Shown: positions 1 to 8,586 of the stretch, one piece after another
Numbering within the stretch: the first letter of the stretch is position 1
Layout of the letters: each line of letters opens with the position of its first letter
Assembly (NCBI GenBank): GCA_016234735.1
Contig: JACRAN010000018.1
Coordinates: 1 to 44,968 of the forward strand
From: Bacteroidota bacterium
GTDB lineage: Bacteria > Bacteroidota > Bacteroidia > Chitinophagales > Saprospiraceae
DNA: 44,968 nt
Reading direction: 5' to 3'
Notes under the pieces: model-generated
What the model was told of the DNA's origin: nothing
What the model saw: the letters and a program-made list of their open reading frames with translations, nothing else
Databases searched by the model: none
Made by a program: the position numbers and the translations under genes

Positions 1-3000
1 GGCTTGAACCGGCTCGACCGGCGCAGCAACAAGTTCACCCGTTTTCAGTACGATGCCACCGACCCGCACTCCATTGCAAGTAACAACATCAATGAAATCC
101 TGGTGCGCAGAAACGGGCAGGTCTGGGTAACTACCGAGGGGGGAGGCCTCCAATTTTTTGATGAAAAAAACGCTCGTTTCCGCCGCTTCCAGAAGCCGCA
201 GGTGAGCAGCAATTACTGCGATGCAATGCTTGAAAGCTCCGAGGGCGAACTTTGGCTGGGCACATATTTTGGATTGAACAAGCAGGGGGAAGATGGGCGT
301 TTTTCGCTCACCGACAGCCTGCCCCGCCTGCCTGGTCAGCCGAAGGTGCTGAAAGCGTTGGCGGAAGATGCGTCGGGCAACCTCTGGCTTGGGATGAGAG
401 ACGGCGGCCTTTTCTATTTTGAAAAAAAAACGGGTAGCATCGTCAGGGTTCCCCTGTCGCCCGACGAGGAGCGGGAACCGAAGCTGAAACACGTCTGGGA
501 CATCCTCGTGGACAGCCACCGCAACGTCTGGGTCGGCACGGATGGCGGGCTGTTCCATCTCTCCCCGAAGCAGTTGGCAGTTGGCAGTCAGCAATTGGGA
601 GTCAGGGATAGTGGTTGGGAGGTTTCAGCATTTCCACTGGGCGATGCGAAGCGGGCATTGTCCATTTGCGAAAGCAGGGACGGCGTGGTGTGGGTGGGCA
701 CGAACGCCGGGGTGCTCGTGCTCGTGCCCCGGCACAAGCAGTTCCAGCACTTGCTCCCAACCAAACCGGGCGAGCCTGCCACGCAGCGGCGGGGCGTCAC
801 TTCCACCGCCGTTGCCTCCGCCTTTGGCGGAAAAATCTGGGTGGGCACGACCCGTGGGTTGTTCCAGTTCGACCCGGAGCAGATGCATTTCCACCGGGAT
901 TTTTTGGAGAAACACCCGGCACTGCGCCACTTCGACGAAGAAAACATCGCCGCCATTTTCACGGACCGGCAGGGCAACCTCTGGGTTTCCACCATCACCG
1001 ATTTCAACACCGGATTCGACGTTTTTTGCTACACGCCCCAGCGCCAACTGGTCAATCTTTCGAACCGCTGCGTCCCCTTTCGCTCCCACGTCACTTTCAG
1101 CATTTGCGAAGATGGCGAAGGCAACCTCTGGTTCGCCAACGGCGCTGGGCTGGTGCGCTTCCATGTGGCAAGCGACAGCCTTCAAGTGTTCCATCACGAC
1201 CCTGCCCGCCAGGAAAGCCTGGGCAGCAACTTTGCCAACCGGGTCTTTTTTTCAAAAAAAACCGGATTGTGGGTTGGGCTAAACGATGCCGGGCTGGACC
1301 ATTTTGACTTTGAAAACGAGCGCTTTCACCACTACCAACCTGCTTCGGGAGACCCAACTTCCATCAGCCACCGGCAAGTCCTGCACATCTTGGAAGACCG
1401 GGCAGGCAAGCTCTGGCTCGGCACGGCGGGCGGGCTGAACTGCTTCGACCCAACCACCGGAAAGTTCCAAAATTGGTTTTCCCGGCACGGCCTGCCAGAC
1501 GAGTTGGTCAATGGCCTGCTGCAAGACGACTCGGGTCGGCTCTGGGTCAGCACCCATCATGCACTCTCGTTTTTCGACGCTGAACGGCAGGTTTTTTTGA
1601 ATTTTGACAAAACGGATGGCATCGCCGAAAAAGAATTTTGGGACCGCACCGGCTACCGGGACATGACGGGCCGCATGTATTTCGGCGGCGAACTCGGCCT
1701 GACCGTTTTCCACCCAGACAGCATCCGCACGAACCCGTTTGTGCCGCCAGTGGTGTTCACCGATTTTTTGCTGTTCAACAAAGAAGTCGTGCCTGATTCC
1801 GAGAGCCGCCTACTGCCGGAACACGTCAGTTTGGCCAAAAAAATCACGCTTCGTCCCGACCAAAATGTGTTCACCTTCCACTTCGCCGCCTTGAGTTACA
1901 TCAGTCCCGGCAAGACGCAGTTTTCCATCAAAATGGAAGGCTTCGAGGATGACTGGCAACCCATCGGCAACCGCACGGAGGCGACCTACACCAACCTCGC
2001 ACCCGGCCACTACACTTTCCGGGTGCGGGCGGCCAACGGTGACGGCATCTGGAACGAGTCGGGGGCGAGCATCGAGGTCGTGGTGCTGCCGCCCTGGTGG
2101 CGGACGTGGTGGGCGCTTGGCATTTTTGCGGCGCTGGCGGCTGGCGCTGCATGGCTGTTCCATCGGGCCTCCGTCAAGCGCCACCTCGAGCAGGCGGAGA
2201 CGCATCGCTTGCAAGAGTTGGACGAGTTCAAGACCCGTTTTTACACCAACATCACCCACGAGTTCCGCACCCCGCTGACGCTGATTTTAGGCCCGGTGGA
2301 AAAGGCGCTGAAAAACCTGCTGCCGCTCGAAGCTCCCGACCTGGAACTGGTGAAACGCAGCGGCAGGCGCTTGCTGCGGCTGGTCAACCAGATGCTCGAT
2401 TTGAGCAAATTGGACGCCGGGCATTTGAAGATTCACTCCGTGCAGGGCGACGTGGTCGCTTTCCTGCGGTACGTGGCGGAGTCGTTTCACTCACTGGCGG
2501 AGAGCAAGAATGTGGAGGTTGTTTTCCATGCCGAGCCGGAGCAGTTCGTGATGGATTTCGACCCCGAAAAACTGACGGACATCGTCGGCAACCTGCTGTC
2601 GAATGCGCTGAAGTTCACGCCGGCGGGAGGCAGGGTGGCGTTGAAATTGGAAATTGGAAATTGGGAAATTGGGAAATTGGGCGGCTCGTCAAATTTCCCA
2701 ATTTCCCAATTTCTAATTTCCATCAGCGACACTGGTGTCGGTATCCCTTCGGAAAAATTGCCGCACATCTTCGACCGATTCTACACGGGCAGCATGAACG
2801 GAGAGGAGGGCACGGGCATTGGGCTGGCGCTCACCAAAGAACTGGTGGAACTGCTTGGCGGCACGATTTCGGTGGAGAGCAATCCCGATAGCAATCGGGA
2901 AGGCGTGGGTTCGCTGTTTAAGGTGACGCTGCCGGTGACGCACTCACCCCTGACCCCACTCCTTGGCGGTTCAAAAACTGCCCCGATGTTTCGTAGCGCT

Positions 3001-3813
3001 GTTGCAGCGGATATCATCGAGCCAAACAACAATTCAACAATCCAACAATCCAACAATCCCCTTGTCCTCATCATCGAAGACAACCCCGACGTGGCCCGTT
3101 TCATCGCCGGGTGTTTGAAAAATCAGTTCCAAGTTGAGTTCGCCGCCAACGGCAGGGAGGGCATCGAAAAGGCGCTGGCACTCGTGCCCGACCTCATCGT
3201 GAGCGACGTGATGATGCCGGAAATGGACGGTTTTGAAGCCACCCGCCTACTGAAAAACGACGAGCGCACCAGCCACATCCCCGTCATCTTGCTCACCGCC
3301 CGTGCCGATTTGGCATCCCGCCTCGAAGGGCTGGGCAGGGGCGCCGACGCCTACCTCGCCAAGCCGTTCAACGAAGAAGAGTTGCTCGTTCACGTCGAAA
3401 AACTGCTGGAACTGCGCCGCAAACTGCAAGCCTTCTACCTCCGGCAGGCGGGGTTGGAAGAAGACACCGCCGTACCAGCCGAAGCGGAAACGGCGCTGGA
3501 AAATGCCTTCTTGCGAAGAGTGCGCACCTGTCTCGAAGCCCACTTGGACGATGCATCATTTTCGGTAGAAGACCTGAGCCATTCGGTCGGCATGAGCCAC
3601 TCGCAATTGCACCGGAAAATGGTGGCGCTGACGGGGCATTCCACGCAAAAGTTCGTCCGCACGGTGCGGCTGCAAAAAGCGAAGGTGTTGCTGCGCACTT
3701 CGGAACTGACGGTGGCGGAGGTGGCCTACCAGACGGGGTTCAGCGAGCCGGGGTATTTTACCAAAGTTTTTGCGAGAGAGTTCGGGGCGACGCCGACGGA
3801 GTGGCGGGGGTAA
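1..3813 (+). CDS. Hybrid two-component system sensor/response regulator with AraC-type output (HTCS), 5' end outside window
   Basis: The reading frame is open from base 1 and begins in the middle of a propeller blade, so the true start lies upstream. Visible order: beta-propeller repeats with LWxGTxxGGL-type blades (about residues 1-590), a Y_Y_Y domain (about 630-700), one membrane segment at about 700-722, HisKA with the phosphate-accepting His near residue 752 (THEFRTPLTLI), HATPase_c (N box, DTGVGIP, GTGIGLAL), a receiver domain with phospho-acceptor Asp near residue 1068 (SDVMMPEMDG), and a C-terminal AraC helix-turn-helix. In Bacteroidota such single-chain systems bind a ligand in the periplasmic propeller and activate nearby genes, often for glycan use; no SusC/SusD pair is visible here, so the regulon is unknown. 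Three short-repeat tracts and a small palindrome are read in frame inside the gene. Confidence 0.95.
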   Translation, partial: GLNRLDRRSNKFTRFQYDATDPHSIASNNINEILVRRNGQVWVTTEGGGLQFFDEKNARFRRFQKPQVSSNYCDAMLESSEGELWLGTYFGLNKQGEDGRFSLTDSLPRLPGQPKVLKALAEDASGNLWLGMRDGGLFYFEKKTGSIVRVPLSPDEEREPKLKHVWDILVDSHRNVWVGTDGGLFHLSPKQLAVGSQQLGVRDSGWEVSAFPLGDAKRALSICESRDGVVWVGTNAGVLVLVPRHKQFQHLLPTKPGEPATQRRGVTSTAVASAFGGKIWVGTTRGLFQFDPEQMHFHRDFLEKHPALRHFDEENIAAIFTDRQGNLWVSTITDFNTGFDVFCYTPQRQLVNLSNRCVPFRSHVTFSICEDGEGNLWFANGAGLVRFHVASDSLQVFHHDPARQESLGSNFANRVFFSKKTGLWVGLNDAGLDHFDFENERFHHYQPASGDPTSISHRQVLHILEDRAGKLWLGTAGGLNCFDPTTGKFQNWFSRHGLPDELVNGLLQDDSGRLWVSTHHALSFFDAERQVFLNFDKTDGIAEKEFWDRTGYRDMTGRMYFGGELGLTVFHPDSIRTNPFVPPVVFTDFLLFNKEVVPDSESRLLPEHVSLAKKITLRPDQNVFTFHFAALSYISPGKTQFSIKMEGFEDDWQPIGNRTEATYTNLAPGHYTFRVRAANGDGIWNESGASIEVVVLPPWWRTWWALGIFAALAAGAAWLFHRASVKRHLEQAETHRLQELDEFKTRFYTNITHEFRTPLTLILGPVEKALKNLLPLEAPDLELVKRSGRRLLRLVNQMLDLSKLDAGHLKIHSVQGDVVAFLRYVAESFHSLAESKNVEVVFHAEPEQFVMDFDPEKLTDIVGNLLSNALKFTPAGGRVALKLEIGNWEIGKLGGSSNFPISQFLISISDTGVGIPSEKLPHIFDRFYTGSMNGEEGTGIGLALTKELVELLGGTISVESNPDSNREGVGSLFKVTLPVTHSPLTPLLGGSKTAPMFRSAVAADIIEPNNNSTIQQSNNPLVLIIEDNPDVARFIAGCLKNQFQVEFAANGREGIEKALALVPDLIVSDVMMPEMDGFEATRLLKNDERTSHIPVILLTARADLASRLEGLGRGADAYLAKPFNEEELLVHVEKLLELRRKLQAFYLRQAGLEEDTAVPAEAETALENAFLRRVRTCLEAHLDDASFSVEDLSHSVGMSHSQLHRKMVALTGHSTQKFVRTVRLQKAKVLLRTSELTVAEVAYQTGFSEPGYFTKVFAREFGATPTEWRG
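571..606. repeat. Short tandem repeat, word GCAGTTG, in frame in the HTCS propeller
   Basis: Two copies of a 7-bp word (GCAGTTG) are followed by degenerate copies (CAGTCAGCAATTGGGAGTCAG). The tract is translated as QLAVGSQQ within the propeller region, probably a loop. The 22 bp at 572-593 recur exactly on the other strand at 39716-39737 inside the topoisomerase gene. Confidence 0.75.
2644..2720. repeat. Inverted tandem-repeat element (GGAAATT / GGGAAATT words) in frame in the HATPase domain
   Basis: The left arm has about five copies of GGAAATT or GGGAAATT (2644-2680). The right arm has the complementary AATTTCCC words (2691-2720), separated by a short loop, so the tract can fold into a long hairpin. 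It is translated without a stop as an extra loop between two strands of HATPase_c, just before the DTGVGIP box. The same GAAATTGGGAAATTG word is present at 39598-39612. Confidence 0.8.
2884..2899. repeat. 16-bp palindrome CCCGATAGCAATCGGG in frame in the HTCS gene
   Basis: CCCGATAG and its complement are joined around a near-symmetric centre, giving Asn-Pro-Asp-Ser-Asn-Arg in the protein after the G2 box region. A closely related perfect palindrome lies at 29528-29543 in the GHMP kinase gene. Confidence 0.6.
3025..3060. repeat. Short tandem repeat, word CCAACAAT, in frame between HATPase and receiver
   Basis: Three or four copies of an 8-bp word (CCAACAAT, with one CAACAATT variant) are read as an Asn/Gln/Ser-rich stretch in the linker between the kinase and receiver domains. 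Confidence 0.7.
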
Positions 3814-3951
3814 AAACGCCCCGCTGCAAGATTTTTCCCATCTTTTGACAGAAAATTCCAAGCCTGTCTGCTGCGCAACAGGGCAATTTTGACGCACTGT
3901 ACAGCCGAACCCCCAGTTTGGCTGCCAGCTCACCATCAAAAATTGTCCACC

Positions 3952-4785
3952 ATGAAAAAATCACTGTTTCATCGCATCGCAACGCTCGTCAGCCTGTGCC
4001 TTTTCACCGCCGGGCTGATGACTCCCTACACGGCAACTTGCCAGGACGACGACCGCATTTACATTCAGGCTGGCTTCATGAAAGTGAAGCCGGGCATGTA
4101 CGACGAGTACGTGAAACTCGAACGGGAAATCTGGAAACCCATCCACCAGGAACGGGTCAAACAGGGCAAAATCACCGCCTGGCAACTCAGCGAGGTGATG
4201 TTTCCCGCCGGTACCGACCGGGAATACGATTTCGTGGTCGTCAATCTCGTCAGGGGTTGGAAGAACATCGAAACCATGTGGGACGGCACGGACGAAATCG
4301 CCAAAAAAGTGCTGAACAAGGAGCAACTCGCCCGCATGGAAAAGACCGACCAGACCCGTGACATGATACGGGTGGAACTCTGGGCAGTGGAGGACATGGT
4401 GTTCCGAAACCCCAACGGCGGCGCCCCCTGGAAGTACATGACCGTCGGATTCAAGGACGTACCCTGGGGCTTCGGCAAATGGGCGGAGTACACCTCGATG
4501 GAAAAGGAACTCGCCAAGCCCCTGCACCAGCAGAAAATCAACGCAGGGAAAATGGCGGGCTGGTCGCTGGAATGGCTCGCCTGGCCTTACGACGCCACCA
4601 AGCCCGGCTCGGTCATCACCATTGATTTTTTTGACAAATGGGAAGACCTCCAGGGCGGCGATTTTTGGGGAGACCTGAAAAAACTCCACCCCGACATGGA
4701 CAACGACTACCTGCGCCGCCGGGTGATGGAGAGCCACAAGTTCCACAGGAACGAGCTGCGGGTGCTGGTAGATTATGCGAATTGA
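3952..4785 (+). CDS. Exported protein with two dimeric alpha/beta-barrel-like domains, function unknown
   Basis: The 277-aa protein starts with a signal peptide (MKKSLFHRIATLVSLCLF..., likely cut near residue 30). The mature part seems to be two related halves. Each opens with a strand of the type YIQAGFMKVKPGMYDEYVKLE or YMTVGFKDVPWGFGKWAEYTSMEK and continues with a helix containing a KPxHQ(E/Q)-like patch (KPIHQERVKQGKITAWQL; KPLHQQKINAGKMAGWSL). That duplication fits ABM/NIPSNAP-like dimeric alpha/beta-barrel folds, but no catalytic residues are recognised. The ATG at 3952 was chosen because it directly starts the signal peptide. The leader CACCATCAAAA is shared with the next gene, suggesting a common expression style or duplication. 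Confidence 0.8.
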   Translation: MKKSLFHRIATLVSLCLFTAGLMTPYTATCQDDDRIYIQAGFMKVKPGMYDEYVKLEREIWKPIHQERVKQGKITAWQLSEVMFPAGTDREYDFVVVNLVRGWKNIETMWDGTDEIAKKVLNKEQLARMEKTDQTRDMIRVELWAVEDMVFRNPNGGAPWKYMTVGFKDVPWGFGKWAEYTSMEKELAKPLHQQKINAGKMAGWSLEWLAWPYDATKPGSVITIDFFDKWEDLQGGDFWGDLKKLHPDMDNDYLRRRVMESHKFHRNELRVLVDYAN

Positions 4786-4818
4786 AACTTCTTTTTCACC
4801 ATCAAAATCATTTCAACC

Positions 4819-5627
4819 ATGAAAAAACTGACCACAATCATCGCATTGGCACTCACCCTGTTCCTGCTGGCCAGGGAAGCATTTGCCCAAACCGGAAAGG
4901 GTTCTCAAACAGGCGCCTGGAAATACGAATGGGAAGGTTGGGAGGGAATTGCCATCATCTCCCCCACCCATTTCATCTGGCTGTTGTCGGGCGAAAACCG
5001 GCAGGAGTTTACCAGCCCAACGCCTTCTGTTTCCGAAAAAGCACGGGCATTCGATGCCCTGATAGCCGCCGCCGGAACTTGGGAATTGGTGTCGGAAAAT
5101 CGTGCGAAGGCTACCAGCCTCTTCGTCGCCAATCCGGAAGCAAAAAAAGTACCACTGTTTGGGATTTTGAGCGGGACGGCGACATGCTGATTGCGTGGAT
5201 TATCAACCCCGATGGCAGCAGACGGGACACACCAATCAAGAGCCGCAAGCTGGCCGATTGGGGCGTTCCCGGCGATATTTCCATGTTCCATGGCGTGTGG
5301 GAGTACGTCGGTCAAAACGGAATTTACCTCCAGGCAGGCAACTACGGCGCATGGTTCATCCTGAACGGGGTGCAACCGGATGCTTCCACCGACGAGGGCA
5401 AGTCCCAGAACTTCGATGCCGTCAACAGTTCGGTAGTCATTGGCACTCCAATCAGCGGCAACCGCCAAGTCTGGAACATCCTCCATTCAAAAGACATCCG
5501 GTACGAAAAAGGGGTGGTTTTCACCACCTGCGAGTTTTCCAACCCGGATTTGTTCAAGATGTGGCATGTGGACCCGATGGGGAATAAGGCTGGCGAAGGG
5601 TGGCAGGTGAAGCGGATTGGGCGGTAA
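4819..5627 (+). pseudogene. Exported beta-rich protein interrupted by a -1 frameshift at an A7 run
   Basis: The first segment (4819-5190) begins with a signal peptide (MKKLTTIIALALTLFLLAREAFAQ) and then a beta-rich domain. Its frame closes at 5188-5190. Reading that shifts back one base at the run of seven A (5142-5148) continues to 5627 with plausible protein (STTVWDFERDGDMLIAWIIN... to ...GWQVKRIGR). The two pieces together give about 269 aa of lipocalin-like character; no family is recognised. In the zero frame the run reads GCA AAA AAA, so A AAA AAA is in the phase of a classical -1 slippery heptamer. It could therefore be a programmed shift, transcript slippage, a true mutation or a sequencing error in a homopolymer. 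The spacing and leader match the gene upstream. Confidence 0.7.
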
Positions 5628-5736
5628 TTTCATGGTTGAACCGAAGTTTCCCCGAAGCCGGGTGCGGCGGAGGGGAAATTTTAAAAATCCTCCAATCCTG
5701 CTGGTTTTTGTGGTAAGCTGTTTACCTTCCAACGAA

Positions 5737-5756
5737 ATTTCATTCATTCACTAAAA
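5737..5756 (+). promoter_or_regulatory. 20-nt leader motif shared with the gene at 10820
   Basis: ATTTCATTCATTCACTAAAA lies 11 nt before the ATG of the metallo-hydrolase gene. The identical 20 bases occur at 10789-10808, 11 nt before the lipoprotein gene start. A TACCTTCC / TACTTTTC-like box precedes both copies by 5-7 nt. A shared promoter or mRNA leader is inferred. Confidence 0.5.
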
Positions 5757-5767
5757 ACCACTCTAGC

Positions 5768-6649
5768 ATGAAAACACCAACCTATCTTTTCCTGATTTTA
5801 AGCTTGTTCTTTTACAATGAAGCAACAGCGCAACCCGACACCCTCGCCGTCGAAAAAGTGGCGGGGAACATCTGGATGCTTCGCCAAAACTCGGCAGGCA
5901 ATGTGGGCGTCTTCGCCTCCAACGACGGCTTCATCATCGTGGATGACCAGTTCCGCACCGATTCGGAAAAAATCAGGGACGGGCTTGCCAAAATCGCCAA
6001 GTTGCCCGTGAAGTACATCATCAACACCCACTGGCACGCCGACCACAGCGAGGGCAACGAGAACTTCGCCAAAACCGGCAGCGTCATCGTGGCGCAGGAC
6101 AACAGCCGGCAACGGCTGACGACCGACCAGTTTATCGAGCTGTTCCAGATGCTGCACGCTGCCCGCCCTTGGGAGGGGTTGCCCTCGGTGACGTTCACGG
6201 AAGACATCACCTTCCACGAGCGGGGCGAGACTATCCACGTTTTCCATGTGCCAAATGCCCACACGGACGGTGACGCCATCGTGCATTTTCAGACATCCAA
6301 CGTCATCCACACGGGCGACGTGTTCGTGCGATACGGGCTGCCGTTCATTGATGATCACCACGGCGGCAGCATCAATGGCACCATTGCCGCAACGGAGCGG
6401 CTGCTTTCTTTGGCGAATGCCGAAACGAAAATCATCCCCGGCCACGGCGCTGTGAGCACGAAGCAGGATTTGATGGATTATTTGGAGATGCTGAAAGTGG
6501 TGCGGGAAAAGGTGGCGAAGGGCATCGAGCAAGGCAAGACGATTGAGCAGATTTTGGCAGAAAAACCTGCGGGGAGCTTTACCACTTTTTTCCTGGTGGA
6601 TGAGTTCGTACGCATGGTGTGGCGGGGGATGCAAAAGACACGGGAGTAG
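5768..6649 (+). CDS. Exported metallo-beta-lactamase-fold hydrolase
   Basis: The 293-aa protein has a signal peptide ending near residue 21 (ATAQ). The zinc-binding signature HWHADH is at residues 88-93. Further expected ligands follow: His in PNAHTDGD, Asp in HTGDVF and His in PGHGAVS. This is the complete ligand set of the MBL superfamily, so a periplasmic hydrolase is well supported. The substrate is not: members range from beta-lactamases to lactonases and thiol-ester hydrolases, and the loop residues here do not identify it as an antibiotic resistance enzyme. It is preceded by the shared 20-nt leader at 5737 and followed in the same direction by an esterase gene. Confidence 0.9.
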   Translation: MKTPTYLFLILSLFFYNEATAQPDTLAVEKVAGNIWMLRQNSAGNVGVFASNDGFIIVDDQFRTDSEKIRDGLAKIAKLPVKYIINTHWHADHSEGNENFAKTGSVIVAQDNSRQRLTTDQFIELFQMLHAARPWEGLPSVTFTEDITFHERGETIHVFHVPNAHTDGDAIVHFQTSNVIHTGDVFVRYGLPFIDDHHGGSINGTIAATERLLSLANAETKIIPGHGAVSTKQDLMDYLEMLKVVREKVAKGIEQGKTIEQILAEKPAGSFTTFFLVDEFVRMVWRGMQKTRE

Positions 6650-6720
6650 TTTGGTGAATGCCGTATCTTTCAGCGTGAATCCACTTCCTTCAGCAAAATC
6701 TTTGACCGATAAAAAAACAC

Positions 6721-7536
6721 TTGCCACTCCTTTTTCTCTTCGTTAATCAATTCCTGTTTAGCCAGGAACCAGGAAAGGTTACTTTGGACAACACAGCGGC
6801 GTTTCCCATTTATTCAACGATAATCAAGGATTCGTTTATCATTCAAATTGCGTTTCCCGACAACTTCAGAAATTCGGAGAAAAAGTATCCCGCCATCTAT
6901 ATTCTTGACTCAAACAGAACTTTCGGGATGGCTAAAGACATCGTGGACTGGCTGTCATTCGGCACCGAAATCCCGGAAACAGTGGTGGTGGGGATTTCAT
7001 ACCAGCAGGATTGGTGGCAAAAGCGGTCCAGGGATTATACGCCAACCACGGGTAAAATGAACAATTGGGGCGAATGGCCAATGGCGGGCGGGGCCGATAA
7101 TTTTATCAGATTTATTGAAACCGAGTTGAACCCGATTATTGAAAGCAGGTATAAAATTGACAGGGACAACCAAACCATCGTTGGGTTATCGTTTGGCGGG
7201 CTGTTCGCCAATTATGTGCTGTTTTCAAAGCCAGAACTGTTTGACAATTACCTGATGATTAACCCTGCCCTGATTTGGAATGACAGGTTCATCTTTGGGA
7301 TTGGCGAGGACTTCAAATCTAAAGTCCAGGATTCAAAAATCAAAGTGTTCACCGCTGTTGGGATGCTGGACGAGGTGAGAATAATTGAACCGTGGAAGGA
7401 AATGAACGAGATGATAAAAAGCCAATTCCCGGCGAATGTTTTGTGGATTTCGAAGGCGTATGAAAACCAAACACATTTATCGCTGCTGCCGGCGGCGCTG
7501 ACGGATGGGTTGAAAATTCTTCTGAATGGTGGGTGA
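6721..7536 (+). CDS. Exported alpha/beta-hydrolase, esterase D-like, with unclear start codon
   Basis: The nucleophile elbow GLSFGG is at residues 155-160 (Ser157), preceded by YPAIYILDSNRTFG, which is typical of the IroE/esterase D group (COG2819). The acid and His are likely the Asp in VGMLDEVR and the His in NQTHLSL. Cleavage of a carboxylic ester in the periplasm is inferred. The start is odd. The frame has no ATG near a signal peptide: TTG at 6721 gives MPLLFLFVNQFLFSQ without a charged n-region, whereas the codons just upstream (6709-6720) read ATA AAA AAA CAC. That would form a perfect signal peptide if ATA were used, or once was ATG. An in-frame TGA at 6703-6705 rules out a longer start. 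Confidence 0.8.
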   Translation: MPLLFLFVNQFLFSQEPGKVTLDNTAAFPIYSTIIKDSFIIQIAFPDNFRNSEKKYPAIYILDSNRTFGMAKDIVDWLSFGTEIPETVVVGISYQQDWWQKRSRDYTPTTGKMNNWGEWPMAGGADNFIRFIETELNPIIESRYKIDRDNQTIVGLSFGGLFANYVLFSKPELFDNYLMINPALIWNDRFIFGIGEDFKSKVQDSKIKVFTAVGMLDEVRIIEPWKEMNEMIKSQFPANVLWISKAYENQTHLSLLPAALTDGLKILLNGG

Positions 7537-7617
7537 AGATGGGTACTGATTCCAAATCAACGCTTGGTCGTCCGCCGTTCTGTTGCTACAATTCTCGAAT
7601 CATGGATAAAATAAAGG

Positions 7618-7653
7618 CCAAAAGGCGTCACCCCGACAACCCGAGGTGACGCC
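7618..7653 (-). terminator. Intrinsic terminator of the beta-barrel gene (minus strand)
   Basis: Inverted repeat GGCGTCACC (7624-7632) / GGTGACGCC (7645-7653), followed on the minus strand by TTTT (7620-7623). It lies directly after the stop codon at 7661-7663. Confidence 0.75.
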
Positions 7654-7660
7654 CATTTTC

Positions 7661-8506
7661 TCAAAACCGCCACCCAATCCCCGCCAAAACACTGGAATGC
7701 AGCGCAGTTTCAGCCCCGCCCGGCGAGTGTGTTTTTTCCGTGCCCACCTGGAAGGCAGCTTTAAAAAACAGGGGAAAAGCAGGATGAACTTCAACCCCCG
7801 CTGTCCCGTAAGCGCCGAGGGCACTGACTGACCGCTGCTCCCCGACCGGAAAACGAACGTCCGCCATGCTCGCCTGCGTCGTCGAAGCCGCCGTTTTTGA
7901 AAACTGAAAACCTGCGCCGAGGAAGGGCTGAAAGGTGGATTTTCCAAAAAACCAGGTTCCGCCGAGCTGTGCCCGCAGGTGTTCCAGTTCCGTGTTCAGG
8001 CTTCCTTGCAGGGTTTGCGGCTGCCCGTGTTGCTGGCTGAAAACGGCAACGGGGAAATCCGCCCCCACTTCGCTCCGGGAGAGGGCCGCCCCGCCTTCCA
8101 CTTGCAGCCGGGGCGCGAGGCGCAGGGCAATGGCCAAGCCAAGCGAGGGGCTTTGTTCTTGGGAAAAACCGCCCTGGCCGGTGTGGCCGGAGGGGTTTCC
8201 GATGAAAAACTCGCCGCCGAGCGCCTCGAACAGTTGCCCGAACAGCGCAGGGTTTGAATAAACTACCTGCTGAATATTGCCCAAGCCGCCGCCGTCGAAG
8301 GTCTGCGCCTCCACGGGGTTGTTCAAAAAATAACTGCCTGTCACCGCAACTTGCCAGCGGGGCTGAAACACATCGGGCAATATTTTCCAACTGTCGCCGG
8401 TGAGGGTGATGGGTTGGAAAACCAGCCGGGTGGACTGGGAACTTTGCGCCGAAATTTGCGCCAGGGCAAGGAAAAAACAGCAGATGGAAATGATATTCGA
8501 TTTCAT
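7661..8506 (-). CDS. Predicted outer-membrane beta-barrel protein, function unknown
   Basis: The 281-aa product starts at the ATG at 8504-8506 with a signal peptide (MKSNIISICCFFLALAQISAQ). The rest alternates polar and hydrophobic residues with repeated Gly/aromatic-ended strands (WQVAVTGSYFLNNP, PFLGAGFQFSKTA, LFFKAAFQVGTEK) and ends in Phe (VLAGIGWRF), the usual end of a Bacteroidota outer-membrane barrel. It lies downstream of the Ala-rich protein gene but behind that gene's terminator, so it probably has its own promoter. No specific family was recognised. Confidence 0.8.
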   Translation of the reverse strand: MKSNIISICCFFLALAQISAQSSQSTRLVFQPITLTGDSWKILPDVFQPRWQVAVTGSYFLNNPVEAQTFDGGGLGNIQQVVYSNPALFGQLFEALGGEFFIGNPSGHTGQGGFSQEQSPSLGLAIALRLAPRLQVEGGAALSRSEVGADFPVAVFSQQHGQPQTLQGSLNTELEHLRAQLGGTWFFGKSTFQPFLGAGFQFSKTAASTTQASMADVRFPVGEQRSVSALGAYGTAGVEVHPAFPLFFKAAFQVGTEKTHSPGGAETALHSSVLAGIGWRF

Positions 8507-8533
8507 GGCAAAGGAATTTGAAAAGTGGTAGGA

Positions 8534-8573
8534 AAAAGCGCCCCGAACCCTGTCCGGGGCGCTTGGTTTTTGG
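8534..8573 (-). terminator. Intrinsic terminator of the Ala-rich protein gene (minus strand)
   Basis: GCGCCCCG and CGGGGCGC face each other around an 8-9 nt loop (about 8538-8563), followed on the minus strand by a T run (GCGCTTTTTCC). It sits between the stop codon at 8587 and the start of the next minus-strand gene at 8506. Confidence 0.8.
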
Positions 8574-8586
8574 AGCCGGGCAGCCG

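Noticed and set aside
1-3813. Polysaccharide utilisation locus controlled by the HTCS
   Set aside because: No SusC/SusD or glycoside hydrolase gene is found downstream in the window.
5768-6649. Antibiotic-resistance beta-lactamase
   Set aside because: Only the general MBL ligand set is visible; nothing specifies beta-lactam hydrolysis.
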